From NCBI GenBank assembly GCA_014526335.1, contig JACTAT010000076.1, forward strand, positions 385,601 to 449,600: a stretch of DNA of 64,000 bases, written 5' to 3'. Under the pieces are notes generated by a model. It saw only the letters and a list, made by a program, of their open reading frames with translations. It had not been told where the DNA came from and ran no database searches. Made by a program: the position numbers and the translations under genes. The stretch comes from Chrysaora quinquecirrha. Its lineage: Eukaryota; Cnidaria; Scyphozoa; Semaeostomeae; Pelagiidae. Positions 46,081-55,315 of this stretch are shown one piece after another (position 1 is the first letter of the stretch; each line of letters starts with the position of its first letter).

Positions 46081-46540
46081 GGTCAACAGAAATTGTGCAG
46101 TCGTTAGTTGCACAAATAGCTGTTACAAGCTCTGACTTTGGGGAGAAAAGATGTGTGATGTCCACAATGCAAAATTAAAGAAAGACTGCTGCTGTTCTCC
46201 ACCATTCCGATTACACAGCTTTCCTGGTATGAAAAGAAATTTAGAGAAGCGATACGAATGGATAAGGCTTATGAACAGAACAACAAAAAGAAAAACATCT
46301 TGGAATCCAAGACAGAGTGACATGGTTTGCTCATTGCACTTTGTTAATGGTGAGCCTACTTTTAAAAGTCCTTATCCAGCAATGAACCTCCGTTATACGA
46401 AACCTTCCAAACAACCAAGAAGACTGTTGTCAAGAACTGAGTTGCCAATTGTTAACAGCAGTAATGTGGAATCCAACAGTATTGATAACATTGAAGTAAG
46501 AGCAGACAATGACCATAGCTACTGCAGAAAAGAAGACTAG
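46081..46540 (+). pseudogene. THAP-domain protein, copy 2
   Basis: Starts MVNRNCAVVSC (46081), is stopped at 46135-46137 and remains open from the Met at 46151: KKDCCCSPPFRLHSFPGM, EKRYEWIRLMNRTTKRK, then DMVCSLHFVNGEPTFKSPYP with the intact C-x2-H zinc half, then a charged linker to a stop at 46538-46540. The THAP zinc finger (C-x4-C...C-x2-H with AVxC, W and F-xG-P landmarks) binds DNA. The 5' UTR shares AACAGCTTTCTTAAA with copy 1 and has a good donor (CTCAG|GTAAGT) at about 45972, suggesting a spliced leader exon. Copy 2 retains the His that copy 1 has lost. Confidence 0.75.
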
Positions 46541-46544
46541 AAGA

Positions 46545-46662
46545 CTTCGAGATCACTATGGCAAAGAGAGAGCAAAAGCAACGCACAGAAAATCTTTCAC
46601 CCCTAGTTTTGCCCCAGACCCCTACGCAAAAGGGAGGACGTGGATATTGAATTGGTGTATTC
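46545..46662 (+). repeat. Right copy of the inverted repeat after THAP copy 2
   Basis: Plus-strand CTTCGAGATCACTATGGCAA onward, counterpart of 45750-45868. It follows directly on the THAP open frame. In one frame it reads KERAKATHRKSFTPSFAP. Confidence 0.85.
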
Positions 46663-47239
46663 AAAGGATTAAGGAAAATCAATATAAATCAGAATCTCCT
46701 TTTATCATTTGATATGGAAATTTAGATTCAAAGAACAAAAGAGGCAAGATGCATAGCAGGAACAAGCGAAAGATGCTTCTAATTGATTCAACAAATAGCT
46801 GAAAAAATAAGAAACAAAACTATTTCATTATGGCACAGTAAAGAAATTTCCTGCGCAACCTTCTATTGTCTGGAAGAAGAGATGGAAGAGATGCAGTACA
46901 AGCTACTGAGGGAAGTTGTAAGTGGATGCTCCTCCATTAGCAAGCTTAATGGAAAACAACGATCATTTAATGTTTTGGGAGGGATATCATCATGATAGCG
47001 GAGGATGTGGAGTATCATGGAGTGTTATCATCAGAAAAGTCGAAGGGTTACTATTTGCAATGTGGAGAGACATCATAAGTACACTTGCAATGCAATCATT
47101 CATGAACCTCAGATCTTTATGTCATTCATGGGAATAATATTTGTAAATTATCTCATTTTGACCTCGTGTCTTTCAACTAACCTTTTTAAACACAAATTGA
47201 ATTCACAGGCAAGGGGAATTGCAGACCATGATTTGTGAT

Positions 47240-48222
47240 TGAAAGACCAACACATGAAAGAACTAACAGGCCTTTCTGAGAAACTAATTATGGAGGTAAG
47301 TATATCGCATGTATTGTAACGTCCTTTGCAGCGATAAGGAAAATAACCATTTATATTTCTAAATTCAACACAATGTCCTTTATAATAATATTAGGATAAG
47401 CTGCTGGTTTCTATAGTGCAATCTTTAATACTCTATAATTCACTAGCACAATGGGTCCAAAAGCCCCCTCTTCCTCTACCCATCTTTACCTGTTCGGACC
47501 CATCTTTACCTATACCGAATAATGTTAACTGCGTGATGGACATGTTTACTTCAACTTCAATTTACGAATTCAAAAATTTCTGAAGAGAAAAATTGAATTG
47601 GAAAGGGACAAGTTGGAAATATGGAAAATGAAAAGCATATTTTGGTCTTGTTTGTTTCAACAATTTTTTTCTCTGATTGTAGTTGAAGTTTTTAAGCTGA
47701 TTGCTGAACACTTGATACTTTGAATTTTAGAAACGGACTTTTAGCCATTGTGAGACCTGTGAAAAGAGGAAATTGAAAAGAGACAGAAAATGGGTAACTG
47801 TTTCCACATCCTTTAATTTTCAATTTTTGGTTTTATTAAGATCACGCAAAGATAAAAAATATATCACCCTGGAAGTTTGTTTTAAATACAGGAAATTGAG
47901 TTTCCATCAACATTAATTCTCATTACTAAGCAAGAAACATTTTTTATATTTTCATACAATAGATCCCCTTTTTCCCCTGAGAGAATTAAAACAGAGGAAC
48001 AGTGATCTGCAACTGGTTCCAATTAATCAAATATTAAGTAGAGCAAGAACAAGCTATTATATTTTACATTAAATAGATTAATTTCTTTTTTGTAGAAACC
48101 CTGCAATTCAAAGACAAATTCAAATGACGATGCAGTACCTGCTGTATTCCTGATTTTCCAAGGGACTCTTGCAATCAATGCAGCCTTCCTCTTTCTGAAG
48201 AGCTTTTTGGGACAAAAGGCAT
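47240..48222 (+). CDS. Possible downstream exons of the THAP copy 2 gene
   Basis: Three pieces with matching phase-0 splice sites: an exon ending KELTGLSEKLIME at ATGGAG|GTAAGT (47295), an exon 47731-47792 after TTGAATTTTAG reading KRTFSHCETCEKRKLKRD and ending TGG|GTAACT, and a last exon from 48097 after TTTTTTGTAG reading KPCNSKTNSNDDAVPAVFLI to FLKSFLGQKA and TAA. The middle exon has a CxxC with a His before it. The chain is short and no domain is known, so chance cannot be excluded. The sequence from 46663 to 47240 between them is not readable as a single frame. Confidence 0.3.
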
Positions 48223-48229
48223 AAATCTT

Positions 48230-48535
48230 TTAACCCGTAATGGAATGATATTTGTTGGGGGTACTTCATTTATGTCACATTCATTTTGCCCAATTTTTTA
48301 ATAAGTTGATGAAAAGGTTGCTGCATGAGAATGTTTTGAACAATTAACCAACAGTAGGTTTTGCTAAACCAGTGACTGTGATTTGTTCCCGGGCCTTAAG
48401 AGAGCCCCTGACCTTGGCCCCACTAGGGTATTAGAGATTTCGGCTATGTCCACAACAAATCAAAGGGATAAGGAATTATGGCCAATAGATAGAGGGTACA
48501 CAAGATCTTTTTTTGAAATTCTGCAACAAAAGTGA
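48230..48535. other. No gene seen
   Basis: Short spacer before a 5'-truncated LINE. Nothing recognised. Confidence 0.5.
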
Positions 48536-48539
48536 GGAT

Positions 48540-49189
48540 ACCAGTTTGGATTCAGAACAAAAAGATCAACAGAACAAGCAGTCATATATTTCTTAGATCA
48601 TATCAGGAGGAGAGCAGACAAAGGGCAGCTCACAGGTGGATTATTCATTGACCTATCCAAAGCCTTTGACACTATTAGTCACTCTGTTCTTCTCTCTAAA
48701 CTCCAAGCCTACGGGGTAAGAGATAATGAACTAGATTGGCTAACAGACTTCTTATTCAATCGCAAGCAAACTGTTCAGTACAACGAAATAGTTTCAAATT
48801 CATGCCCTGTATATACAGGTGTTCCACAGGGATCCATCATCGGTCCTCTTCTGTTTCTAATTCACTTTAATGATGCACATAGATCATTGCAGCATACAAA
48901 TATTGTGACATATGCTGGTGACACGGTCATTTTTACATCGAGTAGTGATATTAACATCATTGAAAGCCATCTTAATCAAGATGTTAACAACTTAGCCACT
49001 TGGTTTTCAAAGAACGAGTTAATCATGAATCTGAAGAGAGGGAAAACCGAAGCTATGCTTTTTGGCACAGCAAAGAGATTGAATAAATTCAAAGTGAGAC
49101 AGCTTAACATCATAAGAGGAGAGACACCCATCAATTGTACAACAGAATATAAATATCTCGGAGTAACATTAGACATAATCAGTTTCTGA
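48540..49189 (+). pseudogene. LINE RT, 5'-truncated, catalytic Asp replaced
   Basis: One uninterrupted frame of about 215 codons: FGFRTKRSTEQAVIYFLDHI, TGGLFIDLSKAFDTISHSVL, YTGVPQGSIIGPLLFLIHFN, NIVTYAGDTVIFTSSSDINI, NELIMNLKRGKTEAMLFGTA, CTTEYKYLGVTLD. These are RT motifs 3 to 7 of a jockey/CR1-like LINE. The catalytic YADD box is YAGD, so one of the two essential Asp residues is gone, although the frame has no other lesion. 5' truncation is near 48535. Similarity ends near 49190, and the next LINE comes from the other strand at 49319. Confidence 0.85.
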
Positions 49190-49318
49190 ATTCTGCATTC
49201 TAGAAGGACAGTGCTCAATGAGAAATCGAGGCCTCCCATGAAGGTATTGTGGGATAGACTTTCCATAACTTCAGATTCCATTTACGTTTAGAGACTTTGC
49301 ATTTTTTGCTAAGTATGT

Positions 49319-50575
49319 TCAATAAATGTATGGTAAGAATTCTTCATTCGGCAAAGTTGTCAGGCCACAAAGAGTTCGCGTACTGGATTGTTTCAAGAAT
49401 TTGTACTTAAGTAGTTTGTTAATTTTGTTTGTTAATTTTGATTTTTCGTCTAGGCCATTCCATAATTTTGCTCCTCTAAAAGAAAAACATTTCTGACCAC
49501 TTGTTGTTCGTAAAAATGGGACACGTAGATCGGTTTGGGTATTTCGAAGTTCCCGGCTACTGGTTTCTGATAACCTGCTGAACAGGCATGCAAGATATGA
49601 GGGAGCCTCATCATTTCTACATTTATACACCATTTTCACAGTTTCGTTTACGATCAAATCATTAACTGTCTGCCAGCCCAGTTTCCTTATAATAGGAAAA
49701 GCAGAAGCATTGTAAGGGCTATTGGTCACTATTCTGGCAGCACGATTTTGTAATTTCTGAAGCTTATGTAGGGCCGTGATTCCGCATACCCCCCATACTG
49801 TGCAACAATATCGAAAGTATGGCTCTACCAGAGTTTTGTACATTCCTTGCACTGACTTTATTGGGAGGTATTGTTTGGAATATCGCAGCATTCCTATCAC
49901 CTTGAAAATTTTCTTGACCATATTTGCTATCTGCACGTCCCAGCTCAAATGTTGATCAACATATACCCCAAGGTATTTCATATCCTTTATCATTGATATC
50001 GACTCCCTACCTATTTTAAGAGATGGCTTCACTGCAGTAGCTTGCTGAATATTTTTCAATTTTTTCCCGCTACCAATAATTAAGCTGTGGATTTTGGCAA
50101 CATTCAGTGACAGCTTGTTCGCAGCAAGCCAGGTACCGAGACTGTCTAGGTCTTCATTAACACTTTCATTGATTACAGGGATGGAGTTGGCTGAGAACGA
50201 TATGCTAGTGTCGTCTGCATACATGTTAACTTGTGAGTGTTTTAGCGACAAAGGAAGGTCATTTATGTATAAGATAAAAAGAAGTGGCCCCAGGCATGAC
50301 CCTTGTGGGACACCACACGTAACTTTTTCAAACGTGGAGAGTTTTCCATTTACCATACAGCATTGTATCCTGTTCCACAGGTAGGAAAGAAACCAGTCTA
50401 GCTCTTTATTTCTTGCGCCATAGAGTTCCAGCTTTTTCAGTAATATATCGTGATTAACGGTGTCAAAGCCTTTTTTTAAGTCGATGAATGTCACCGACGT
50501 ATATTGTCCACTGTCTATGTTTAGGTACCAGTCATTGGTGCATTTTAGCAAACAAGTGAGTGACTTGATTGTCGC
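49319..50575 (-). CDS. LINE reverse transcriptase, 410-codon open frame, 5'-truncated
   Basis: Open from about 50575 with first Met at 50551 to TGA/TAA near 49319. RT palm: YTSVTFIDLKKGFDTVNHDI, CGVPQGSCLGPLLFILYIND, VNMYADDTSISFSANSIPVI with intact YADD, then WLAANKLSLNVAKIHSLIIG, MIKDMKYLGVYVDQHLSWDV, the thumb and the C-terminal LQKLQNRAARIVTNSPYNAS, KLGWQTVNDLIV, FSFRGAKLWNGLDEKSKL. No frameshift or stop is present from palm to C-terminus, making it the best preserved retrotransposon coding region of the window and probably a recent insertion. Fingers and endonuclease are missing, so it cannot be autonomous. Confidence 0.9.
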   Translation of the reverse strand, partial: ATIKSLTCLLKCTNDWYLNIDSGQYTSVTFIDLKKGFDTVNHDILLKKLELYGARNKELDWFLSYLWNRIQCCMVNGKLSTFEKVTCGVPQGSCLGPLLFILYINDLPLSLKHSQVNMYADDTSISFSANSIPVINESVNEDLDSLGTWLAANKLSLNVAKIHSLIIGSGKKLKNIQQATAVKPSLKIGRESISMIKDMKYLGVYVDQHLSWDVQIANMVKKIFKVIGMLRYSKQYLPIKSVQGMYKTLVEPYFRYCCTVWGVCGITALHKLQKLQNRAARIVTNSPYNASAFPIIRKLGWQTVNDLIVNETVKMVYKCRNDEAPSYLACLFSRLSETSSRELRNTQTDLRVPFLRTTSGQKCFSFRGAKLWNGLDEKSKLTNKINKLLKYKFLKQSSTRTLCGLTTLPNEEFLPYIY

Positions 50576-50650
50576 GAAAACAGCATTTCATTTAATAAAA
50601 ATAAAGGACAGAAGCTTCATATTTACAACTCATTAAAAAATCACTAAAAA

Positions 50651-50684
50651 GACGTTTCAGCTAGTGTCCACTAGCTATCCTCAG
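50651..50684 (-). ncRNA. Hammerhead-like hairpin (weak candidate)
   Basis: On the minus strand CTGAGGA is followed by a perfect 8-bp hairpin (AGCTAGTG / CACTAGCT) and then GAAAC, the order CUGANGA - stem II - GAAA of a hammerhead ribozyme core. One unpaired base separates core and stem, and stems I and III were not convincingly found. Such cores occur in Penelope-like elements and retrozymes. It could equally be just an inverted repeat. Confidence 0.2.
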
Positions 50685-50799
50685 TTTTACAAATTGTAAT
50701 GATCCTATTTAAATATGATTAATCCTTTATTGCACTTGTTTCACATATTCTTGAAGGTAGCGGTGTTTCAGAGCCATGTGTCATTTGTTCACATTAGTG

Positions 50800-51200
50800 A
50801 CGCTCCGTGTAAGTAGCAAGTCTGCATGCAAAAATGAAATGAAATAAAAAGGTACCAAAAAACAAAAATAGACGTTTTACCTTCAGTCTCGTTTAATCTC
50901 CTTTGTTTGTTCTCTTTTTTATCATCACTCTCAATATCATTATCGTTAAAAACATTCTTGCTTTCTTCATTCATAGAATTTTCTTTATTCAGACATTTTT
51001 CACCCAACTGTCCCAGTTTCTATACTGACTTTCTTACAAGAAACGAATTCGAACAACAAGCTGAAAATTCTTTCAAAAAATTATTATAATCATCTTCCCC
51101 GTGGATAAATCCTTTGTAGTACTGACCACTTTTTTCTTTTGATCTCAAATACAAATATAGAACTCTGCGTGTGGTGGAAAAGAGTGAAACATCTCACTCC
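50800..51200 (-). CDS. Unrecognised exon, acidic/charged
   Basis: Minus strand: RSKEKSGQYYKGFIHGEDDY, NNFLKEFSACCSNSFLVRKS, one stop, then KLGQLGEKCLNKENSMNEES, a run rich in Asp, Glu, Asn and Lys, and a donor-like CTGAAG|GTAAAA near 50879. Protein-like composition and a splice site support an exon with one nonsense change. I cannot name the family. It lies between a LINE and the outer end of the 51230-54972 element and may be pre-existing sequence into which that element inserted. Confidence 0.35.
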
Positions 51201-51229
51201 ATGTTTGTCAAAATTCAGATTCACCACAC

Positions 51230-51785
51230 TAGACAGGGAAATTACTACAACCATCTAGCAAACTGCCTAACCCTAAATTTTATTTCGGATTCGAGTTCTC
51301 CATGTTGAAGAGTATCTAAAACTGCCAGGGGCCATTTTGGGCGTGGCCTGGTTTTCACGTGATTCATGACCACACCTACCCACGGTCTGAAAATTTTTTT
51401 TTTGGAATTTTTGGAAAAATTTTTCACCAATGTGTAGTGTATCAGAAGGCAAGAAATAAATTATAAAACACTTACTACTTTTCTCTTACCATTCGGGAGG
51501 TACAGCGTCTCAAAGTTTGTGTTGTTGTTGTTGTTAAAAAACATAAATATGTCAATATTGGGCGTATAAACTGGAGTTTTCGAGTTGGAATCCATAGTTA
51601 TAATCAAGATAGTTTAAGTGGTGTATTTACACTATTTACAATGTATGTTTGCCTTGTCTGGTAGCTTTACTGGAGTATCAAGGCAGCCATTCGTCGAACG
51701 AATCTTCACTGGACAGAAAGTCCGAAACCTCCCAATCGCTTTGATCTGCTTCCGATAATATGGCTGTTTCTGGGTTGGATTGTAT
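51230..51785. repeat. Left inverted arm of the 3.7-kb element
   Basis: Inverse of 54030-54972. It shares the outer 37-base end, a GTTGTTGTTGTTG tract (51522; AACAACAACAACAAC at 54669), and the gene-end segment. Arms differ at scattered positions, so they are not freshly duplicated. Confidence 0.9.
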
Positions 51786-52220
51786 TGTTTCGTCATCACC
51801 ATCGTAAATGCTAGGCGATATTCGTCTTCTGAGATATCTTTCGTGGCTGCAAGAATAGAAGATATCTTGCGTTTTCTTTTTTTTGGTTTCGGCGCTGTGA
51901 CTCTGGTACCTGGCTTCCAGTAAACCATACTGGCGAGACGATATTTCCTACTGGGTCCCATCGCCATCCGTTTTCGTCAAAAAGTATCGATGGCACTTGC
52001 GGCATGTGACAATGATACCATAAAAATGCTTGATGATGGCAGCGTTTGATTGCCTGTTCTACTGACTTGGGATCAGGTGGTATGCCCATAGATGATTTGG
52101 TTTTCATCTCTTTATATAGTCGTATTCTTATACTCAAGTATGCCTTGCCTGCTTTTCCACTGTAAATGTTTTTTCGAATGAATTCCTTTATGTCTTCGAT
52201 ATCGTTGGCTTGACATGAGT
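51640..52220 (-). pseudogene. C-terminal part of an uncharacterised element protein
   Basis: Minus strand from about 52205: NDIEDIKEFIRKNIYSGKAG, SIRIRLYKEMKTKSSMGIPP, DPKSVEQAIKRCHHQAFLWY, ILFDENGWRWDPVGNIVSPV, WFTGSQ, then after frame changes a basic PKPKKRKRKIS and an acidic end SEADQSDWEVSDFLSSED. The pattern LPPxxxxLxxHxxRAxxQAxxW followed 20-25 residues later by GW and a PxW motif is the C-terminal signature I recall for the large uncharacterised cnidarian family also seen at 43670 and 62379, although this copy is divergent. Two frame changes break it. The upstream coding is cut off by the RLE LINE. Confidence 0.4.
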
Positions 52221-52321
52221 GCTTTTATCCAATACAGATCACTCACGTATTTGACGTGGTATGTTGCGGCTGTATGTTACCATACACGCTAGCCACATAA
52301 AAGAGCGGATCCCTGAGGGAA

Positions 52322-54025
52322 TCACATGACGAGATGCCTATTGACCGTCATTTGAGTGCCGACGTAAGTTGCTCGTTGAACATCGGACATAAGCCTTGGG
52401 ACACAATCTTTGAAGAGTCTATGTCCCTGTAACTCGGCTGTTACTTGCTTACTGACACATCCTAAAGCTCCGATGGTCACCACTAGTAAGGTTACAGTTT
52501 TATAACCTTTGGATTTGTTGGCTCTATAAAGATCGCGCTTGAGCTTTGCATACTTATTTGTTTTCTCTTCATATGCCTGTGTGAGGCGTTTATCATACGG
52601 CACAGTGACTTCGATTATGATGATTTCTTTCGCCGGCCTATCGCATACCACTAGGTCCGGCCGGAATATTCGCTTTACAGGTTTGAGCTGCGTATCCCAG
52701 AGAACCCTGCATTGATCTTTCTTATATTCCGCCTTTGGGGCTTTTTCCGCCGGGCAGATTTCAATGTCATACTTCTGTAATAGGTGGTTGAGCACCACCT
52801 TTGCAACTTCATCATGCCTTTCTTTGTTAGCCCCAAAGTTGTGTTTGCCACATGCGGATATGATATGTGTCAGACCATCTTTGCCTTTGCCACATAGTCG
52901 ACATTGTCGTAACGCTGGTTGCCCGTGGCAGCATGTGCTGCCTTGGATAACAAGGTGCCATCTTGGATGGCCATGACGTAGCCCTCTATCTGGGGTGGCA
53001 GTAAGCCTTGACGAACCATTTGTGCGTAAGTTGGGTATATACACATTCTCACGTTCAACCAGTTTGCCATACTTAGTATGGCATTTTGTGTTGTATATGG
53101 CTGCTTTTGTTCGCTGCTCATATGTCTTGGCTACTGTGGATTTCAATTTCCGGCTATGATTTCGCACTTGAATGCCGTTGCGTTTCACCGTCTCCTCGAC
53201 AGAGTATTCAGTCATGCTCAAAGACTGAAACACCCTGTTTGCTTTGGCGATAATTGCAGCTCTCCTACACCCTGATTGTCCGTCTCCAGGGCTCTAATGT
53301 CTCGGCAAATCAAATGTGCAAACTCGTCTTCTGCCTCGCTAAGATAGCATACGACAGAGAGGGCGGTTTGACAGTATAGCTCCTCCAGCCTGCAAATACC
53401 CCTGCCACCGGCCTTTCTTGGCAAGTATAGTCGATGGGCCGACGCTGAACCATCTTGATATCTCACTTTCCGCAGGTGGGCTCGTATCTTAGCGTCAAGG
53501 CGTCTCATATCACCTTTGGTCCTAAGGCCGGCCGCCAGAAAGTAACGGAGTACTCCTGCTACATTCTGGTTTATGGCCTTAGTCACACATTTGCTGTTAA
53601 GGTTTTTTTGAGAATCTGGCGAGCTTGCTTACTCACTTTCGTGAGTATTCGGCTCGCTGTATTCTCTCTGTTGACCGTTAGCAGCTGATCCAGTCCAAGG
53701 TACTTGTATGTGTCATCTGATTGCAGGACTGGGATTTGTCGATATGTTTGGGGCTCAGTATCATCGATCATCTCGATACTGTTTGTGATAACATATTTGT
53801 GGGCAATGCTACATTTCTTAAATCCCAGTTCCAGGCCTATGGCTTTTGACGCTCGCATGGTAACATCCATGCTCTTCTCAAGAGAGGTCTTGCAAGGGGC
53901 AAAGATTTTCAGGTCATCCATGTAGAGGAGGTGTGAGTTAACTCGTCCCTTCTCCGTTTTGAAACCTGTGACACGTTTGGATGCCTTTAGTGCTATCAAG
54001 AGAGGACTTATGGCTAGGCAAAGCA
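52322..54025 (-). pseudogene. RLE-type (R2-like) non-LTR retrotransposon, 5'-truncated
   Basis: Three overlapping minus-strand frames form one protein with two frame slips. RT end (54025-53583): ISPLLIALKASKRVTGFKTE, SHLLYMDDLKIFAPCKTSLE with the catalytic YMDD-type box, LGFKKCSIAH, YKYLGLDQL. Connector (53586-53218): GDMRRLDAKIRAHLRKVRYQ, HRLYLPRKAGGRGICRLEEL. C-terminus (53233-52322): a CCHC knuckle CRLCGKGKDGLTHIISAC, then a restriction-like endonuclease RPDLVVCDRPAKEIIIIEVT with PD...ExT spacing, and TLLVVTIGALGCV. YMDDLK and RLE place it with R2/NeSL-type elements, unlike the other LINEs here. 5' truncation falls where it joins the right arm of the host element. Confidence 0.85.
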
Positions 54026-54029
54026 CAAC

Positions 54030-54972
54030 GTTGTCAATACAATCCAACCTAACAGCCATATTATCGGAAGCAGATGAAAGCGATTGGGAGGTTTCCGACT
54101 TTCTGTCCAGTGAAGATTTGTGCGACGAATGGCTGCCTTGATCCCGGGGGGGGGGGGTACTTCACTTATGAATGGACGGGGATGTGCCGCCCAGATTTCG
54201 GAAACCCACCCACTTATAATGTAAACCTTTGCAGAAACAGACCCTATTTTATGAGTAAAAATAAGCGGAATATGAGAATAATAAGACTTTGTAGACCTTA
54301 TTATTGCTTGATATTGTACTACAAACATCTTTGGGGCAATTTTGCCACTTTTCTGACCGAATTAAAGTTAAACTTTCGACTTTTCTTCAATTTGCCACCC
54401 ACTTTGATGGGGTTTTGGTTAAGATCATACCCATGTTTAGAGAATTTCAGTGCCCAAAACCCACCCATATGGGCGGCACATACCCGTACCCTAATTATAC
54501 TAAGTACCTCCCCCTGGGGCCTTGATACGCCCGTAAAGCTAACAGACAAGGCAAAGATACATTGTAAATAGTGTAAATACACCAATTAAACTGTCTTGAT
54601 TATAACTATGGATTCCAACTCGAAAACTCCAGTTTATACGCGCAATATTGACATCTTTATGTTTTTTAACAACAACAACAACACAAACTTTGAGACGCTG
54701 TACCTCCCGAATGGTAAGAGGAAAGAAGTAAGTGTTTTATAATTTATTTCTTGCCTTGTGATACACTACACTTTGGTGAAAAAATTTTCCAAAAATTCCA
54801 AAAAAAATTTTTCGGACCGTGGGTAGGTGTGGTCATGAATCACGTGAAAACCAGGCCACGCCCAAAATGGCCCCTGGCAGTTTTAGATACTCTTCAACAT
54901 GGAGAACTCGAATCCGAAATAAAATTTAGGGTTCGGCAGTTTGCTAGATGGTTGTAGTAATTTCCCTGTCTA
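54030..54972. repeat. Right inverted arm of the 3.7-kb element
   Basis: Inverse of 51230-51785 with a MITE inserted at 54143-54518. The inner end (54056-54140) encodes SEADESDWEVSDFLSSED and DEWLP followed by a stop, the duplicated gene terminus. Outer end CCCTGTCTA. Confidence 0.9.
54143..54518. mobile_element. G-run MITE, 376 bp, perfect 8-bp target duplication
   Basis: Begins CCCGGGGGGGGGGGTACTT and ends AAGTACCTCCCCCTGGG, inverted over about 60 bases with interruptions (both sides carry GTGCCGCCCA). It is flanked by GCCTTGAT at 54135-54142 and 54519-54526, and the uninterrupted arm at 51640 shows the empty site. 8-bp duplication suggests a hAT-like or similar transposase in trans. Same family as 42231-42580. 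Confidence 0.93.
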
Positions 54973-54978
54973 CACCAC

Positions 54979-55215
54979 ATGGACAAATTTGGCGCCACAT
55001 TTTGTTTAGACATGATTGCATTCGCGTTTGACAATGTGGAAATGAGGCTCTCTGAAAATATTATTGATTTCTATTTCGAGAATGATGAAGCTATTTCGCT
55101 TTTTCTGAATGATGATATTCTCGGTTTTCGGTATTGGACTTTGGACCACATCAATGTAGGTCAGTTTAGCCTATCCCAGTTGTGTGGAGCAGTTCCAAGA
55201 ATGTTTCTGTCCTGA
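54979..55215 (+). CDS. Unrecognised 78-codon open frame
   Basis: MDKFGATFCLDMIAFAFDNV, then acidic and hydrophobic residues (LFLNDDILGFRYWTLDHINV), ending MFLS. A neighbouring frame continues CFCPDCGGCDNDVDVDVEIT over the following GAT repeat. Composition is protein-like at the start, but there is no domain. It starts directly at the target site of the 51230-54972 element, so the element may have landed in or beside this gene. Confidence 0.3.
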   Translation: MDKFGATFCLDMIAFAFDNVEMRLSENIIDFYFENDEAISLFLNDDILGFRYWTLDHINVGQFSLSQLCGAVPRMFLS

Positions 55216-55217
55216 TT

Positions 55218-55315
55218 GCGGTGGTTGTGATAATGATGTTGATGTGGATGTTGAGATTACTTGAAATGAGGATGGTGCTGCTGATGATGGTGGTGATGAT
55301 GATGATGGTGTTGGG
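55218..55315. repeat. GAT/GTG-rich microsatellite
   Basis: Imperfect runs of GATGATGGTGATGATG and GTTGATGTGGATG. The Ser/Pro/His-rich frame on the minus strand is produced by it. Confidence 0.8.

Larger units (their letters stand above)
51230..54972 (-). mobile_element. Long inverted-repeat DNA element with nested insertions
   Basis: Ends TAGACAGGGAAATTACTACA (51230 on) and its inverse ending CCCTGTCTA at 54972. Flanks are CACCACAC (51222-51229) and CACCACAT (54973-54980), an 8-bp target duplication with one mismatch. The inverted arms are about 555 bases (51230-51785 and 54030-54972 less a 376-bp MITE). The inner end of each arm codes the same C-terminal peptide (SDWEVSDFLSSED), so the gene end is duplicated. 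Between the arms lie the 3' part of that gene (51640-52220, minus) and a 5'-truncated RLE-type LINE. Superfamily unknown. An 8-bp duplication is compatible with hAT, P or MULE-like transposases among others. Confidence 0.85.

Noticed and set aside
54074..54571. 165-codon plus-strand frame across the MITE
   Set aside because: It runs through the MITE and out of frame with the duplicated gene end; a chance fusion.
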